Positions 9,916-21,891 of a DNA stretch of 64,000 nt are shown in pieces. Origin of the DNA: Sequoia sempervirens (lineage: Eukaryota > Streptophyta > Pinopsida > Cupressales > Cupressaceae); the NCBI GenBank assembly GCA_007258455.2, contig VDFB02193867.1:570567328-570631327 (forward strand), written 5' to 3'. The position numbers and the translations under genes were made by a program. Numbering within the stretch: position 1 is the first letter of the stretch; every line of letters begins with the position of its first letter. The notes below the pieces were generated by a model that saw only the letters and a list, made by a program, of their open reading frames with translations, was not told the DNA's origin and ran no database searches.

Positions 9916-12900
9916 CTAGAAAGCGGTTGGGTCCTGCTCCTTCTCTTCAATTTTCTCTATAATTTGCTCAGCTGTGGCGACTAACTCATCTTCAAGAAAT
10001 GGGGATGGCATGCCCATCTCAGTTAGCTAGGAGAAATTTTCCCACATGCTATCCATATTTTGATTCAAGGTAGCTGCATAGACGTTGGTACGTAGGATGG
10101 CCGAGTGGCAGTGGATGAATTTCTTTTCCATCTTGGCAGCAACATTCTAATCCTTGATCCCTGCCTTTGCTAAATTTTCATCAGAGACCATGTATAGCTT
10201 ATTTAGCAAAATTTTTGCTTCAGGGACCCTTTCTATGATGAATTGCAGAAATTGCTCAATTGCTCTGTGGACCTCCCGACTCAAGCTTGTTTCCTTCGAT
10301 ATATATCAAAATGCTAGTGCAGTGTTAGGCAGAAGGCCTTAACCTTTTCCTAGTATGTAATATATAGCTACTCAGCTACTGGAATGAGGTTCGGCTGAGC
10401 AACAGGAGCCTGGGGAGCATTCCTTAGAATGGAAATCTTTGCATCCCTCGAGGCGACATCCTCTATCAATTCCGCAATTCTACTCTTTACGGATGCAAGT
10501 CTTCTCTCAATGTTGCTTAGCTCTTTGGACCAGTTTTCCTCAACCTGACCGTGGTTTTCCAACTCTGTGTCAAGAGAAGACTTCATCCCTTGGAGCTCCT
10601 TTTCCAATTGGTCCTTTCAAGCCTCAAAATATTCCTCTTTCTCTTGCATCTTTTGCTCATGTTGAGCACGTTGAAATGCTAGCTCTTCATCCTTTTGTTG
10701 CAGATTCTGCTCTGCCAAGGCCAATTGGCTTTGATATTCTTGGTTCTTCATCCGTAGCTCATTGATTAGGGTGGGATCAATAGATTGGGACTTCATGAGT
10801 TCCTCTTGGACAATATTTCACTCCAACACTATTGCCTGCACTTTCTCTAATAAATGCACAACTTCTGCTTCTAGCGATTTCTTCCTCGTCTCTAGGAAAC
10901 TGACCCTTTCCCTCACAAGCTTCAGCTGCTCCTCCCTTTTCTTTAGCTGGCGGTCAGGCCAAAGGAAGTCTGTTGTCACCACCCACTGCCTTTCCTCCAT
11001 GATCTCTACCTTGTCCTTTCATCTGGCTTCCCTCATATCAAGTCTCACGACATACATATTGTAATCATCTGACAACATCTCCCCTTGTGGTTTGACAATG
11101 TTTGGGTACATGGTGGTGAAATTCAACGTTTCTTGTGCCTCATTGTATACAATATATACCTTCAACTCTTCCTCCCTTTTGTCATCTTTCAATTTTCACT
11201 TTTGGATCCTGAGGGCTCACACTTCCTTTGTGGATTCTCCTTAGGCCATGAATTGGCCTGACGATTGAACTAACTTGCCTGCTATAGGTACTCCGAGAGG
11301 TAGGGAAAAAGGGAACGTAAGTGTAGCAGGTTCTTGCATTTTCCTCGGTGGGAGATTGATAGTCTTCAGGTAGAAATAAGGAGCATGCCAAAGTTTAGTT
11401 TGTGAATCGACAAAAGGGCTCATCGGTAGTTGCGGTGATGGGGTAGTCATTGTAGAGTTTGTTTGTTGGACATAGTGGGTCAGAACTAAGGCATCAGTAG
11501 TAATAGGGGTATCAATGGTGGTTGAGCTTGTAGAAAGAGAGGCGAGGAGAGATTGGGTAGTGACGACTGGTGTTAGGGTTCACGGAGGTGTTAAGATAAA
11601 TGGCCTTGTCTGGGAAAATTGGGAGAAACCCTCTGCTACCATTATAGTAGTGATTGAAAAGGAAAGGCTAACAATTGTAGAGAGGGGCACCATGGAAATA
11701 ACAGTGGATACTAAAGATTGAGAAGTAAGAAAAGGAGTGAACCTTACCTGCTGACTGGATGATGGTAGTTCTTCACTTGCTACTAGCTCCTTACTTACTT
11801 CAAAGTCTTGGCTCATTGTGAGCACCTGGCTTGCGGTGGGTTCTTGTGAACCTTCTCCCATAATAGTTTTTGTGTGCTGTCATTTAGCGGGCGGGGAGTC
11901 ACCCACCTCTACAGTCTCTAACTGTTGCTTTTGGGACACTCTTGTTGTTTTTGAGGCCCAGGTGAGTGTATGCGAGGCTCTTGATATATTTAGTTGCACA
12001 TTTGAAGTGACATAGGTAGGCTACCTATGGAATTTCCTCTTTGCTGAGCGGAGGACATCGATGTCTCAGCTTCTTCTTCTACTTGCTCTTTAGATTCCTC
12101 ATTGAAGTAATTGCCCCTGTTAGTGCTTGAGTTGGAAGCGGGATGCTCATCATCCCATAGCTTATCAAACTGTTCATCATCCTTCACACGACCATAAGGA
12201 GCATCAAGTTGTCTTGTCTCTTGGTGATACACCTAGAAGGCTCTGATTCTTTCCACACTCCAGTCTTGCTCTTTTCTTAACTTATTGAACAGGGTGGATC
12301 CCATTTTGTGCTTCTCATCATAATCCGTTGTAACAAAGTAGAAATTATTCCATGGCAGCGTGTTGTCCTCTGTAGGAATGTGGATCAGGTCAACCAATAA
12401 CTCAACTTCATCCTCCAGCAGGTTGTGCCTCTTTTCCCAGTAAGGCTGAGAACTATGAGTTACTTTGATATGCTCATATGGTAGATCATTGAAAGGGTTG
12501 TAACTCTATTTTTCGCAGATCATTACCAACCCTATATGAGCCAGCTTATCTTGCAACAGCAGGTGTGTTTGCTTCTTTTTCATGGCCATTGTTTTGAAGC
12601 TTATTAGACAAATGAAAAATCCCTTCCTCTTTTCTTTTCCTCTATAGAAGGTAACATCAATAATGCATGCTTGCCGAAACATTTCAAGGGCTAGCACTCA
12701 ATTTGTAACACATGTCAGAAGGCGAAATGGTTCTTCGGTGAAGCCTCACATTCGAATGAATGGGATATCCACTCTGAAAAACCAGTCACATCTGGGAATG
12801 AAGTTCTGCATATACCCTATCTGCAACTTAGTGAGCCGATTAATACCATCCTCTCCTTGTAAATCTTGCAAAGTCAGAGTCAAGAAATAATACAAAAATG

Positions 12901-13891
12901 CATAATAGTTGAAAGTGGGAGAGAGGAGAAGAGTCTAGGCAGAAACTAGCTTCCTTATGTTCTTTTCATCAAAAATAGCCAACTTCACATGCTTCTCAAA
13001 TAAATTAGGGTTCTAATGCAAAAACATATAGGCAAGAAAGGAAGGAAACCTAAACTTCCATTTAGTTTGGTAATCCTTTATTTGCCTTATCATTTCCTCA
13101 ATGAGGCATTCTACAAAATCATACCAAAAGAAAGAGCATTTCCTGCAAAACTGGAATCTCAGGCCCAACTAAAAAGCGTGCACTTCCTTGTTAGTGTCTA
13201 GACCACAAAAAAATTCCAACATTGAAAAGGCCTCTTGCAAGTTTGTGTTGAAAGCACCATGCTGCGTCAAGATCTTTGGTGGCTTCTGGTGGTCCACCTC
13301 AATCCTTTTGGTTTCTTTGTTATAAAAGTCTAGAGCCTTTTCCCTTCCTTCCCATATGTTTTCCCCCTTTGTAGGAGTGAATGTCTCTATTTTTTCCTTT
13401 CTTTTGCTTTGATCAGGGATGCACAACATATTCCAAATAGCTCTCAGGCTAATATTAACCCTTAGAGTTGGACCCTCAATAGTGTTGGTGCTTGGGTTGA
13501 AATTTTCAATGGCTGCATTGACTAATTTTGGGCAATAATGTATAGATGGGACCATATATTGTGGGATCCCACTCAGTCATAGCTTCTCTGTCATTGACAG
13601 CGAGTGTTTGGATACCTTCATTCTTTCACATGACGCTTCCCTCAAAGACTTAGGGTTCTTTGCAAGATTGGGATCATGGATATTATCCCAATCCTCGTTG
13701 ATTTGGCTCTGATCCCTGTAGCTTTTGGGCTTATCCAGAACTCGCGTGTTTTCCCATTCTGGCTTGTTTGGAATACTAGGTGTGGCATAAGAAATGTCAT
13801 CGAAGACATTGATGGCTGGTGCTGCTCACATAACCTTAAATAAGTTTTGCATTGCCTCCCCCTGTGTCTCTTTCTGAGAACTTTTTGCCAT
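9916..13891 (-). pseudogene. Long additional sense ORF after integrase, unknown function
   Basis: From ATG at 13891 (MAKSSQKETQGE) a minus-strand protein can be followed for roughly 1,300 codons in three frames: one to about 12000, a second to 10368, a third to a TAG at 9916. Stops and at least two shifts break it. The N-terminal third has GPTLRVNISLRAIWNMLCIP, which recalls the putative plant transposon/retrotransposon ORF1 domain (weak match). The middle has a region rich in glutamate and glutamine (EESKEQVEEEAETS) and a Ser/Thr/Pro linker. The C-terminal part is strongly predicted coiled coil by eye (KKREEQLKLVRERVSFLETR; IERRLASVKSRIAELIEDV). Its position is that of env-like ORFs, but I see no signal peptide or transmembrane segment. 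Confidence 0.6.
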
Positions 13892-14562
13892 TTTTTCTTT
13901 GTGGGAAGCTTCTTCTTAGCCTAAAATTCTTTGCAATTTTACCTCAGCTTTGGTTGTGCACTAGAAATTTCATTCGCTTTGATTAGTGTATTTGAAAAAT
14001 CCTTTTAAGTGCTTAAAACATTTTGCATGCAACACTTAGCTCTTTTTTCTCAAGGTGGTAGACGAGAGTTGCCCTTTTTGCATTTAATTCGACATGTACT
14101 GCCAACCTTTTGGCTTGTGCAAAATGAATCACTTGCCATTTTGAAATGACAAGAATTCATAATTACAATTAGCAACCGTGTTGTATAGCATGATTTCCTT
14201 GGAACTTGAGCCAATGATTTGCTAGCAGCTTAAGCATTCGTATGTGTTGGCAATTAATATCCCAAAAGGAATGAATAAGCCAAAGATGCGATCAGTGTTT
14301 GAAAAGATATGGGTTCGGCCTTGGAGTTCACAAAACACCTAGAGAACGACACATCAACATTTGGTTGTGCATAACACTGTTGATTACTGCTACCAGCTTA
14401 GGCTAATTAATTATCCCTTATTAGTTTTGCACACAACAAGCCATACTTAGCAAACGCAATTGGGTGGACAATTCAAGCAACCACTAACACGACTTTCAAG
14501 TTGGTACTTGATTAGCATTATGTTTATGGTGAGCAAATTACCTTGCATTTCCTCGCTTTTTC
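13892..14562. other. Spacer between the two additional ORFs
   Basis: No coding frame is seen on either strand. It separates the divergent starts of the antisense ORF (plus, 14728) and the sense extra ORF (minus, 13891), so it could hold promoters for both. It is rich in TTAGCA/GCAATTG-type short words without clear tandem order. Confidence 0.4.
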
Positions 14563-14570
14563 CATAAATA
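14563..14570 (+). promoter_or_regulatory. TATA-like box for the antisense ORF
   Basis: CATAAATAGGAGG occurs on the plus strand, about 160 bases before the antisense ORF start. Spacing would put a start site near 14595 and give a leader of about 130 bases. It is the only TATA-like site noticed in that spacer; function is inferred. Confidence 0.4.
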
Positions 14571-14727
14571 GGAGGCAGTAGCGAAATCACACTTAGCAAT
14601 TTGAGCATAGTTGGTAATATGTAATTGGTTTAGCAGTTTAGCATTAGCAGTTGCGTAGTATTTTCATAGGCTAGACTTAGGCAGTTTGCAAAGATAGTTC
14701 TAAGATAGTTGCAGAGCCTTTGCCAAC

Positions 14728-15375
14728 ATGAATACCCCAATTAGGTTGGTTTCTCATAAGTCTTAGATGACATTTTTAGGAAAGATTTCAACTAGGCGCT
14801 TGAAAAGGATGACAAAGAATAAGAACTCACTAACTATCATATCCATGAAATGGGTTTTGGGACGTGATTTCCTTGAATATGAGGATAAATACTGAATTAA
14901 TATTGATGTGTTCTCACACTTTGTTGCCTCTATGCTTGATATTGCAATTCCCAAGCCACTGATTCTACGTCTGGTTAAATAAATTTTCCCAAAGAAGTAC
15001 CTGAACGACCTCAGAGAGGTGGTGGCAAACGCTACATTCGGTGGAGGCATTCCAACTGCAAGCGACCAGAGGAGATTCATTGAAGAGGACGCGGTTGTAC
15101 CGTGGCTGCCATTCCTGAGTGGCTTTCACCTCTAGTCGCAGAATGAGCACCGCCAAAGGGTCACTCATGCCTGTCACTTCCTCTTCTGCATATACAACAT
15201 GGTGCCATTCTATGATATTGACTGGCACATGGACTTCAGGAACTTGGTGTTCCCTCCACTGCTGGCCATTGCTCCCGTGAATAATGTTGTTGCTCCTGGC
15301 GATGCCCCCATCGATGAAGAAATTATGGACGCTACTATTGATGCATCCATTGTTGCTTCACATGCCGTGGATTGA
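14728..15375 (+). pseudogene. Antisense additional ORF inside the minus-strand element
   Basis: A plus-strand frame runs from ATG 14728 to TGA 15373-15375, about 215 codons, opposite to gag-pol. It is broken by four stops (TAG, TGA, TAA, TAG). Between the stops the composition is protein-like: KYLNDLREVVANATFGGGIP, EEDAVVPWLPFLSGFHL, HFLFCIYNMVPFYDIDWHMD, ending in an acidic, alanine-rich tail. A TATA-like box lies about 160 bases upstream. I do not recognise a domain. Antisense extra ORFs are known in Tat-lineage elements such as Grande and Retand, and its place between integrase and the 3' LTR fits. It could instead be a captured host exon. Confidence 0.6.
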
Positions 15376-15849
15376 AGACCTCCCTCTGTGACTCTTTTTT
15401 CTTTTAAAAAATCATATCAGTCAGTCCCCTTTTTGTATATATGTCTAAAAAAAGCTTTACTGTAGAATATATGAAAAGGAAGCAAAATATAGCTATATAC
15501 TTTATAAGCATGGCCCTTGAGCCATTTTGGCAATGTAAATACTAAGCACATATATATAATGAAAATATAGCTTTATACAATCATCTTGTTTTATTTGCCT
15601 CTCGATTTTGCAATATGGGTTATCTTTTCTTTTTCAGCATATATGTGTTCAACTCAATTTTGCATGTGGGTGTTTGATTATTTCTGTCCTTTGAGCTATG
15701 AATTTATTTTCCTTGCTCTCTGCAACAATGAGTTATCTGTTCTCCTCCACATTGAACCATAGAATAAATAAAAAGACCAACCAACAAAACAAAAGGGAAA
15801 GAAAGAAAAAAACACTATAAACATATTTACATCGGTAGGATATGTAAGC
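15376..15849. other. Spacer between antisense ORF and integrase
   Basis: No gene is seen. It holds the tail-to-tail gap between the antisense ORF (plus, ends 15375) and integrase (minus, ends 15850), where the two convergent transcripts would terminate. AT-rich with ATATATAAT at about 15551. Confidence 0.45.
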
Positions 15850-17123
15850 TCAATTAAATAATTTAAGGTGAATTCCATTGACTAGAATTCCTAGTGCTTC
15901 TTTTTCCATGCTTTCTAACTCAAATGAATTATGTTCCTTGCATTGAATTATTTTGAACGGGCCTTCCCAAAGGCTGTCAAACTTCCTGTGTTGACCCAGC
16001 TTCGTAGCCCTTTCATTGAACTTTAGCACTAAGTCTCTGCACTTTAGACCTTGGTCAGACACTTTCTTGTCAAACCATGGTTTAACCACCTATTGGCAGT
16101 TAGTCATGGCTATTAGGGACTTTTCTCTTTTCTCCTGTACTTCTAGCAACTTGGTTAGTTGCACCTCCATTGCGTTGTTTTGTTCCACCTTAAGAGATTT
16201 TAGCAATTGCAGCACTGGAATCTCCATGGAGATAGGCAATAGTGCCTCTTTTCCATATACTAGCTCATATGGTGAAGTCTTGAGGACTTGCTTAGGGGTT
16301 ATGTGGTATGCCCAGAGCATTACTCGGAGGTTTTTATACCATTCCCTTTTGTGCTCTGACCAAATCCTTTTGAGGAGTTGGATCAGATTCTTGTTTGTCG
16401 ACTCGGCTAAGTCAATCCCCTATAGGTAGTAGTTTGATGATGTTTTAAGGAATATGCCATGCGTAAGTGCGAATTGACATACCTTAGAGCCTAGGAAAGA
16501 TTTGGAATTGTCAGAGATGATGGTTTTAGGAGGGTCGAATCTCATCACAATCTCTTCAAGAAAGTCTATTATCTCCACTTTATTGCATTCTTCAAGGGCA
16601 TAGCCTCGGACCACCTTGTGAAGTAGTCAGTGGTCATCAAGATCCACTTGTGTCCTGCGCTAGAAGCTGGGTTGATCATTCTGATGAAATCCAGGCCCCA
16701 TTACACGAATGGATCGTCAACCACTATTAGATTGAGAGGCATTGTTGAATTCTTTCTTCTTCCTGCAAAGAACTGGCATTCCTTGCAAGCTTTTACCAAG
16801 GAATAAGAGTCATTGAATAGCATCGACCAAAAGTACCATGCACACATGATTTTGATGGCGGAGGTTTTTGCGGAGAAATGCCCGCCTGCGAGACTACTAT
16901 GGAAAGTGCTGAGGATCCTTTTTGCTTGCTTTGTGGTAACACACCGCAATAGAACGTCGTTGAAGTTCCTTTTGAACAGGATCCCCTTGATGAGTGTATA
17001 TCCACTTCTCTGTAGGTGATAGAATCTTCTCTTCTGAGAAGGAAGGCTTGGCAGATATTTTCCTATGTGCATAAACCTTACTTTATCCACTAGCCAACAA
17101 CCTTTGGACTCTGACTCATTCAT
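15850..17123 (-). pseudogene. Integrase of minus-strand element
   Basis: Minus-strand frames 17123-16701, 16614-16420, 16320-16090 and 16089-15850 join into an integrase. The HHCC zinc domain is LSTFHSSLAGGHFSAKTS with ACKECQFF. The core has GLDF (first D), IISDNSKSFLG (second D) and AEST (E) just after a TAG at 16420. A C-terminal region (PWFDKKV, LWEGPFKIIQ) follows. The core stop lies where SSNYYPQG is expected, with CCA to CTA and CAG to TAG. Integrase would insert the DNA copy; this one is disabled. Confidence 0.85.
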
Positions 17124-17198
17124 TAGGACTAGCCTCGGCTGCTCTTCTTCGGTGGCTATTTCTTCATCATGTGCAAGATATTCACACAGTCCTCTTCC

Positions 17199-17777
17199 TC
17201 AAATGATCTTTGTAGGCTTGACCTCAATGTCATATTGAAGGACCTTGGTAATCCAATTGGCTCTTTTCTTGGTGATTTCTCCTTCCATGATGTATTCATG
17301 TACACTAGAATGCACAACATAAACAATCACCTTATTACAAGATATTAGGTGGTGAAACTTCTTGAGTCCCTTTACTATTGCAAACGCCTGCCTCTCCACA
17401 AAATGGTAGTTTGTCTCATATTCCTTTAGGGTCCTGGAGTGAAATGCTATCGAGTGTTCTCCCTTGCCCTCTTCATCTTTTTGAGTTAAGATAGTAGCAA
17501 TGCTTGACTTGCTACTGAATACATACATTATGAAGTTCTTTGATAAGTCTAGGTTGACCAGCACAGGAGTAGAGGAAATGACATCCTTGACTTTCTCAAA
17601 GGCTTCTCTAGCTTCTTTTGTCCATTTAAATGTTTGATCCTTTTTCAGCATCAGGGTGATTGGCCTAATTATTCCTACAAAGTTAGAAATAAATTTTCTA
17701 AAAAATTTACCTTTCCCAAGGACTGGATGCCTTTCTTGTTGACCGAAAGGGGAAGCTCTTTGATTGCTTTCACCCAT
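17199..17777 (-). pseudogene. RT connection and RNase H of minus-strand element
   Basis: A frame change from the RT piece leads into GKGKFFRKFISNFVGIIRPI (RT thumb/connection), then LVNLDLSKNFIMYVFSSKSS, HSIAFHSRTLKEYETNYHFV and AIVKGLKKFHHLI, the ordinary Ty3/gypsy RNase H. The catalytic aspartate expected before SSKSS is lost (VFSSK rather than a D-containing box), a point for inactivity. It ends at an internal stop at 17199, and 17123 continues in the same frame. Confidence 0.8.
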
Positions 17778-17799
17778 TAGGTATCAATTGAAATTCCTT

Positions 17800-18691
17800 C
17801 TTTGGACACTACGTGCCCCAATAGCTTGCCTTGTGGTACTCTGAAGACACATTTTTTTGGGTTCAGGGATACCCTGAATTCCTGTCATTTCTTAAACACC
17901 ATCTCAAGGTGATCAAAATGATCATCCTTGGACTTGGAGAATATTGTAAAATCATCCAAATAGATTAGGATAATCTTGTTAATCAGTTCGCTAAAAGCGA
18001 TATCCATTGCCCGTTGAAAGGTAGCTTCTGCATTTGAGAGGCTGAAAGGCATCTTAACTTGTATGTGAACCTTCCCCACTTTGTAGTGAACTTAATTTTA
18101 TGTTGGTCATCCTCTTTGACCCTGATCTAATTGTAACAAGAGAAGCCATCTAAAAGGGAAAACATCTCTGATCCTGCCATTGTCTGTAGGATTGACTCCA
18201 TTGAAGGTAGCGGGTAATGATCCTTCAGGGATGCTTTGTTCAGGTCCTAAAAGTCCACACATAGATGGATATCTCCATTCTTCTTTCAGACTAGGACTAG
18301 ATTGGATACCCATGTTCTATGCTTGATTGAGAAGACAATCAGTGATTGGATTAGCTTTGTTAATTCTTGCGCCATTAGCACTTCAATCTTGGGATTCATT
18401 GGCCTCTTTTTTTGGCGGAGTGGTTTTTGCGCCTTCCCCCAGCTCTATTATATGTTGGATGATATCGAGATCATATCCCCTGAGGTCATCATATGACCAG
18501 GCCACCACTCCTTTGTACCTTTTACAGAAGTCGATGAGCCTTTCTTTATTGAGGTGTGGGACATCCTTCCTGACTTTAAGATTTCTCCCATCTCCGACTT
18601 GAAGATCTGCATAGTCACCTTTGTCTACTACAAAATTCCTCTTGTCATTTCTTGGATTGTCACAATTGAATAGATTTTTGAGAGTGACCAA
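17800..18691 (-). pseudogene. Reverse transcriptase of minus-strand element
   Basis: Minus-strand frame 18691-17885 shows the RT domain in order: a leader with YKGVVAWSYDDLRGYDLDI, the fingers (VSNLVLV, then KKNGDIHLCVDF), the PLPSMESIL and SLLDGFSCYN blocks, PFSLSNAEATFQRAM, and the catalytic IYLDDFTIFSKS (YLDD box). Stops interrupt it near 18380, 18290, 18250, 18130 and 17885. RT would copy the element RNA into DNA. The palm motifs are conserved, so this is a decayed but once active enzyme. Confidence 0.85.
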
Positions 18692-18871
18692 TTCTTTTGG
18701 AAGCTTGTTGGATTTTAGCTAAATGATTTGTCCTTCATAAGCTTCGGCGATCTTCGGTTGGAGCTGGTTGGAAAATTCTCCCCACTACTGGATGAATGAG
18801 GCAATGTGTTCATCACTTTTGAACACTTGCCAACTTTGGTCATTGATTGGAATGTTTGGTCAGACTATCAC

Positions 18872-19483
18872 TCATACAGAGTGTTTGTTGTGAATGAGGT
18901 TGGAGGTAGGGTCAAACTGGGATCCGATTGTTATTATGCGATCCACATCTGTATTTTGTTCCCTGAGCACTGTTTGAATGTTGAAGGCTTCAAAGCCTTC
19001 AATCAGGTCCCAAAATTGGTGTCTATAGGATTGCATGCGAACATTCTTTTCTGAAGAAATTCTTTGGACTTGATTGACTACTAGTTCAAAATCTTCGAAC
19101 ACCATTAGATGCTTGATGCCCATTCACTCTGCAAGGCTTAAAGCTTGCACTAGTCCTTCGTATTCAGCTTCGTTGTTCGAGCAAGCGAATTGGAAGTGGA
19201 AAGACCTCAGTTTCTTTTCATTGTGTGGGGATATTAAACATATCCTGGCTCCTGCGCCAACTTTGCATCTTGCTCTGTCGAGGTGCAATGTCCATAGCTC
19301 TGAAGCATGATCACTTTCCGATTCTTTCACGACCTTCAGAAGTACTTGATCTTCATCATAGATGACATAGGTGCCCAACTCGGTAGCATGGTAGTTTCCA
19401 AAAGGACCAGTATCTATATATTCACTCAAAAGAACATCTTCTTGATTAGTTTGATCTCCGGTTACCCTTTCATCTTCTATCAA
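18872..19483 (-). pseudogene. Additional RNase H domain, between protease and RT
   Basis: The stretch WTLHLDRARCKVGAGARICL, then FACSNNEAEYEGLVQALSLA, then HLMVFEDFELVVNQVQ is the pattern of the second, archaeal-type RNase H found in Tat-lineage elements. The first and third carboxylates and the NNEAEYE glutamate are kept; the usual FDG at the first site reads LDR. An internal stop lies at 19124. It precedes the reverse transcriptase, whereas in the plus-strand element the equivalent domain lies between the ordinary RNase H and integrase. It is in the same frame as the RT piece that follows. Confidence 0.7.
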
Positions 19484-19671
19484 CTTGGTGCAATATGTTT
19501 CTTCTTAAGTGAAAGAAGTATGGGCAGCCTCAAAATTGATTCTGGCTTCATTGGCCACATGTTCTGAATGCAGAGATTCAGAATTTATCTTCATTTTGGC
19601 TATGTTCTTGGTCCTTAAGATCAAGTGTGACCAATCTAGAGGAAGATACCCACCTATTTTTGAAACTCTCG

Positions 19672-20052
19672 TTATAGGCAGAGGCCAAACATAAGGGGAA
19701 CATCTATGATCACAGTGTCTTGAGGAATTGTGATGTTGGGGAAAGCAAACAGAGTCAATGGGAGGTATTTGATGAGGCCTACAGTCTCAACTTTATTTCC
19801 ATCAAGCTGCATAACTCCCTTCTTTAAAGGATCATAGTTAAGTTCTAAGGCCTCAACTATCTGCTTGGGCATGACTGTGGTGCTAGCACCAGAGTCGATC
19901 ATGGAATTATGTAATAATTTCTCCCTTATAATGAGAGTTAAGAAGAAGGGTTTAGGCTTCGGCTTATCTCTTACCTCAGCAAGGGCTTTCGCTATGCTAT
20001 TTGTGAGAACTTTGGCAGGAGGTGATTGATCAACAACCTTTCCTTTGAGCAA
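19672..20052 (-). pseudogene. Aspartic protease domain of minus-strand element
   Basis: The translation contains NSMIDSGASTTVMPKQIVEA, a retropepsin active site (DSG) with conserved flanks, and further on VIIDVPLMFGLCL, close to the domain end. It shares the frame of the second gag piece. In an intact element this cuts the gag-pol precursor. The domain looks fairly complete; what follows (19671-19484) is a poorly conserved linker with a stop. Confidence 0.8.
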
Positions 20053-20580
20053 TTGCTCCTTTGGTTCAATGATTGGATCCTCTCGGAGAGCCTTCTAAAG
20101 TAAAGTCTTATGTTCCAGAATGACTAAGATATCCCACAAAGACACATTAGCAGATGATTTTTTCAATTGTTCCACCACATTGAACAGTGGTGGATTCAGA
20201 GGTTTCGGCTCCTTAGCTCTTGTTATAACAATTTCCCTTTACGGTGGACATTTTGGCAGCACTGCGGAGGTACTAGCCAACTGGTTGGAAGCACTTTTAG
20301 GCTACAGACTGACTAGTTGTGGAACAACTGGTTTTCCTGTGAATCTCCTCTTTGAGTGGGTGTTGTAATCAGACTACACTTGCAGTGTTTTAGATGTGGA
20401 TGCATCATTGGAAAACACTGCCTCTTCTTCTTCCATCCATGAGAAGAGTGCATGATTAGGAGTGATGTTCACTTCTTGCTCCAATGACATCCCTTGCATT
20501 TGTGCGGTGAGCACCACGTTGTCCATTTGTGAGGGGGTATACACATAACTTGTAGGATTTGACGTTGTTCCTTGGTTGCA

Positions 20581-21660
20581 CTACTCGGCCACCTTTTGTT
20601 GTAGGTTTCCATGTGGACAATTTCGGGGCATATGTGAGTCGCTGCAAGGGAAGCACCAGGGGTTGGTGTCATCAATTAAATTTTTTTTCCCCACTACTAG
20701 CTCTCTATTCAAGCTTAGGTTAGCGCTCTGCAGTGGAGAAGGCACTGACACTATTTGATTTGTTGTTTGTGCCTGTGGATTCATGCGAGCACCTCCATGG
20801 AATTGGTTTTGCTGGTAAGAAGACCTTCTACCTTGATAATTTTGATAAGTTGGTTTTAGAGGCACTGCCTAGTTTTGATTGATGGCAGTTATTTCATTGA
20901 CAATAATCCACAACATTTCCTTGAACTCGCTCATCTCTTCCTTTAAAGAGTCAGATGTAGAAGCAACGTTCTGTGGCGCATTCGAATATGTGTACATAGA
21001 TTGAGGAGGAGTCGACACGCTGGTGGGAGGCATCTCTTGAGTAGGAACTGATATTTCTGGATATATAGGAATGATGGGTCGAGGTGGCAACTTCCCAATG
21101 TCTATCAAATTGTTCTCCGCCTTGACAACAACATTGTAGGCACCCAGTAGTGTGGTCCCACCCAAATATTGGATCATCATGGAGATGTTAGGGTTGATAG
21201 ATTTCAAGTAGAACATGAATGCTAGCTCGGGCGGCATACGGATATCAACTTGGATTCTCTGCCATCTTGTATGAAACCAGGCATTGAAGTCACTCACATG
21301 GCTTCATGCGGGGCATGCATTATGGTAGACAATTGATACTATAGCGAGGATTGGTCTTCATCGTTCAAAAATATTTGATAGAAAGGATCTCCAAGGTCAT
21401 TCCAGGTACTGATAGTGTTCGCTTGCAGTGTCCAGTACCAATCCAGTGCCTTGCCTCTGAAAGAGGCGGCAAGCAACCTTAGTGCTATATTTTGGTTTGT
21501 AACATCGTGTACCAAACATACGTTTGCAACATCTTGCAAATGTTTGAATGGTGTTCTTGAGCCATCTCTGGTGAATTTACGTAAAGCTTTTAAGGCGGAG
21601 ATCGGGATAGCGGCCCAAATGGAAAGCACTACTAGTACAACAAGAGGACTTCCGATATCT
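20581..21660 (-). pseudogene. gag (capsid and zinc knuckle) of minus-strand element
   Basis: Minus-strand pieces 21629-21339 and 21297-20581 form a gag protein in two frames. The first holds the capsid core, with FTRDGSRTPFKHLQDVANVC and KALDWYWTLQANTISTW, typical of plant gypsy gag. The second continues with NAWFHTRWQRIQVDIRMPPE and LKSINPNISMMIQYLGG, then a proline-rich stretch. It ends in a zinc knuckle, CFPCSDSHMPRNC (CX2CX3HX4C, one residue short of the common spacing). An in-frame TAG at 20869 interrupts it, probably from CAG. gag would coat the RNA and form virus-like particles; this copy cannot be translated whole. Confidence 0.8.
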
Positions 21661-21859
21661 CATGCCACGTAATTTCTGTTAGCAACGGGCAACATGGCTA
21701 GCGAAAAGGGCAGAGGAAGCAAAACGTTCACTAATTGGACTGCGGGTTGTACTATCCCTAATGGCAGCACTAATAAACCAGGGTTATTTTCTATTTGGGA
21801 TCTAGTTATAGGTCGATGGCTCATACACCCCCCTTAAAATTAGGTTCATTTTAAGCTTA

Positions 21860-21879
21860 GTCCCACTAAGCGTGCCAAG
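21860..21879 (-). other. Primer-binding-site-like sequence
   Basis: Read on the minus strand, about 12 bases inside the 5' LTR, is CTTGGCACGCTTAGTGGGAC. It has the TTGGC... opening and position of a primer-binding or leader signal in plant Ty3/gypsy elements. The offset from the LTR edge is larger than usual, and I cannot assign a tRNA without a search. Confidence 0.45.
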
Positions 21880-21891
21880 AAAAAGAAAAAC

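Noticed and set aside
10439..11064. Plus-strand frames of about 100 codons
   Set aside because: Shadows of the minus-strand extra ORF, whose coiled-coil sequence is coherent in its own frame.
14763..15228. Minus-strand frames of 87-105 codons between integrase and the extra ORF
   Set aside because: The plus strand reads as a longer protein-like frame with few stops here, so I took the antisense ORF as real and these as shadows.
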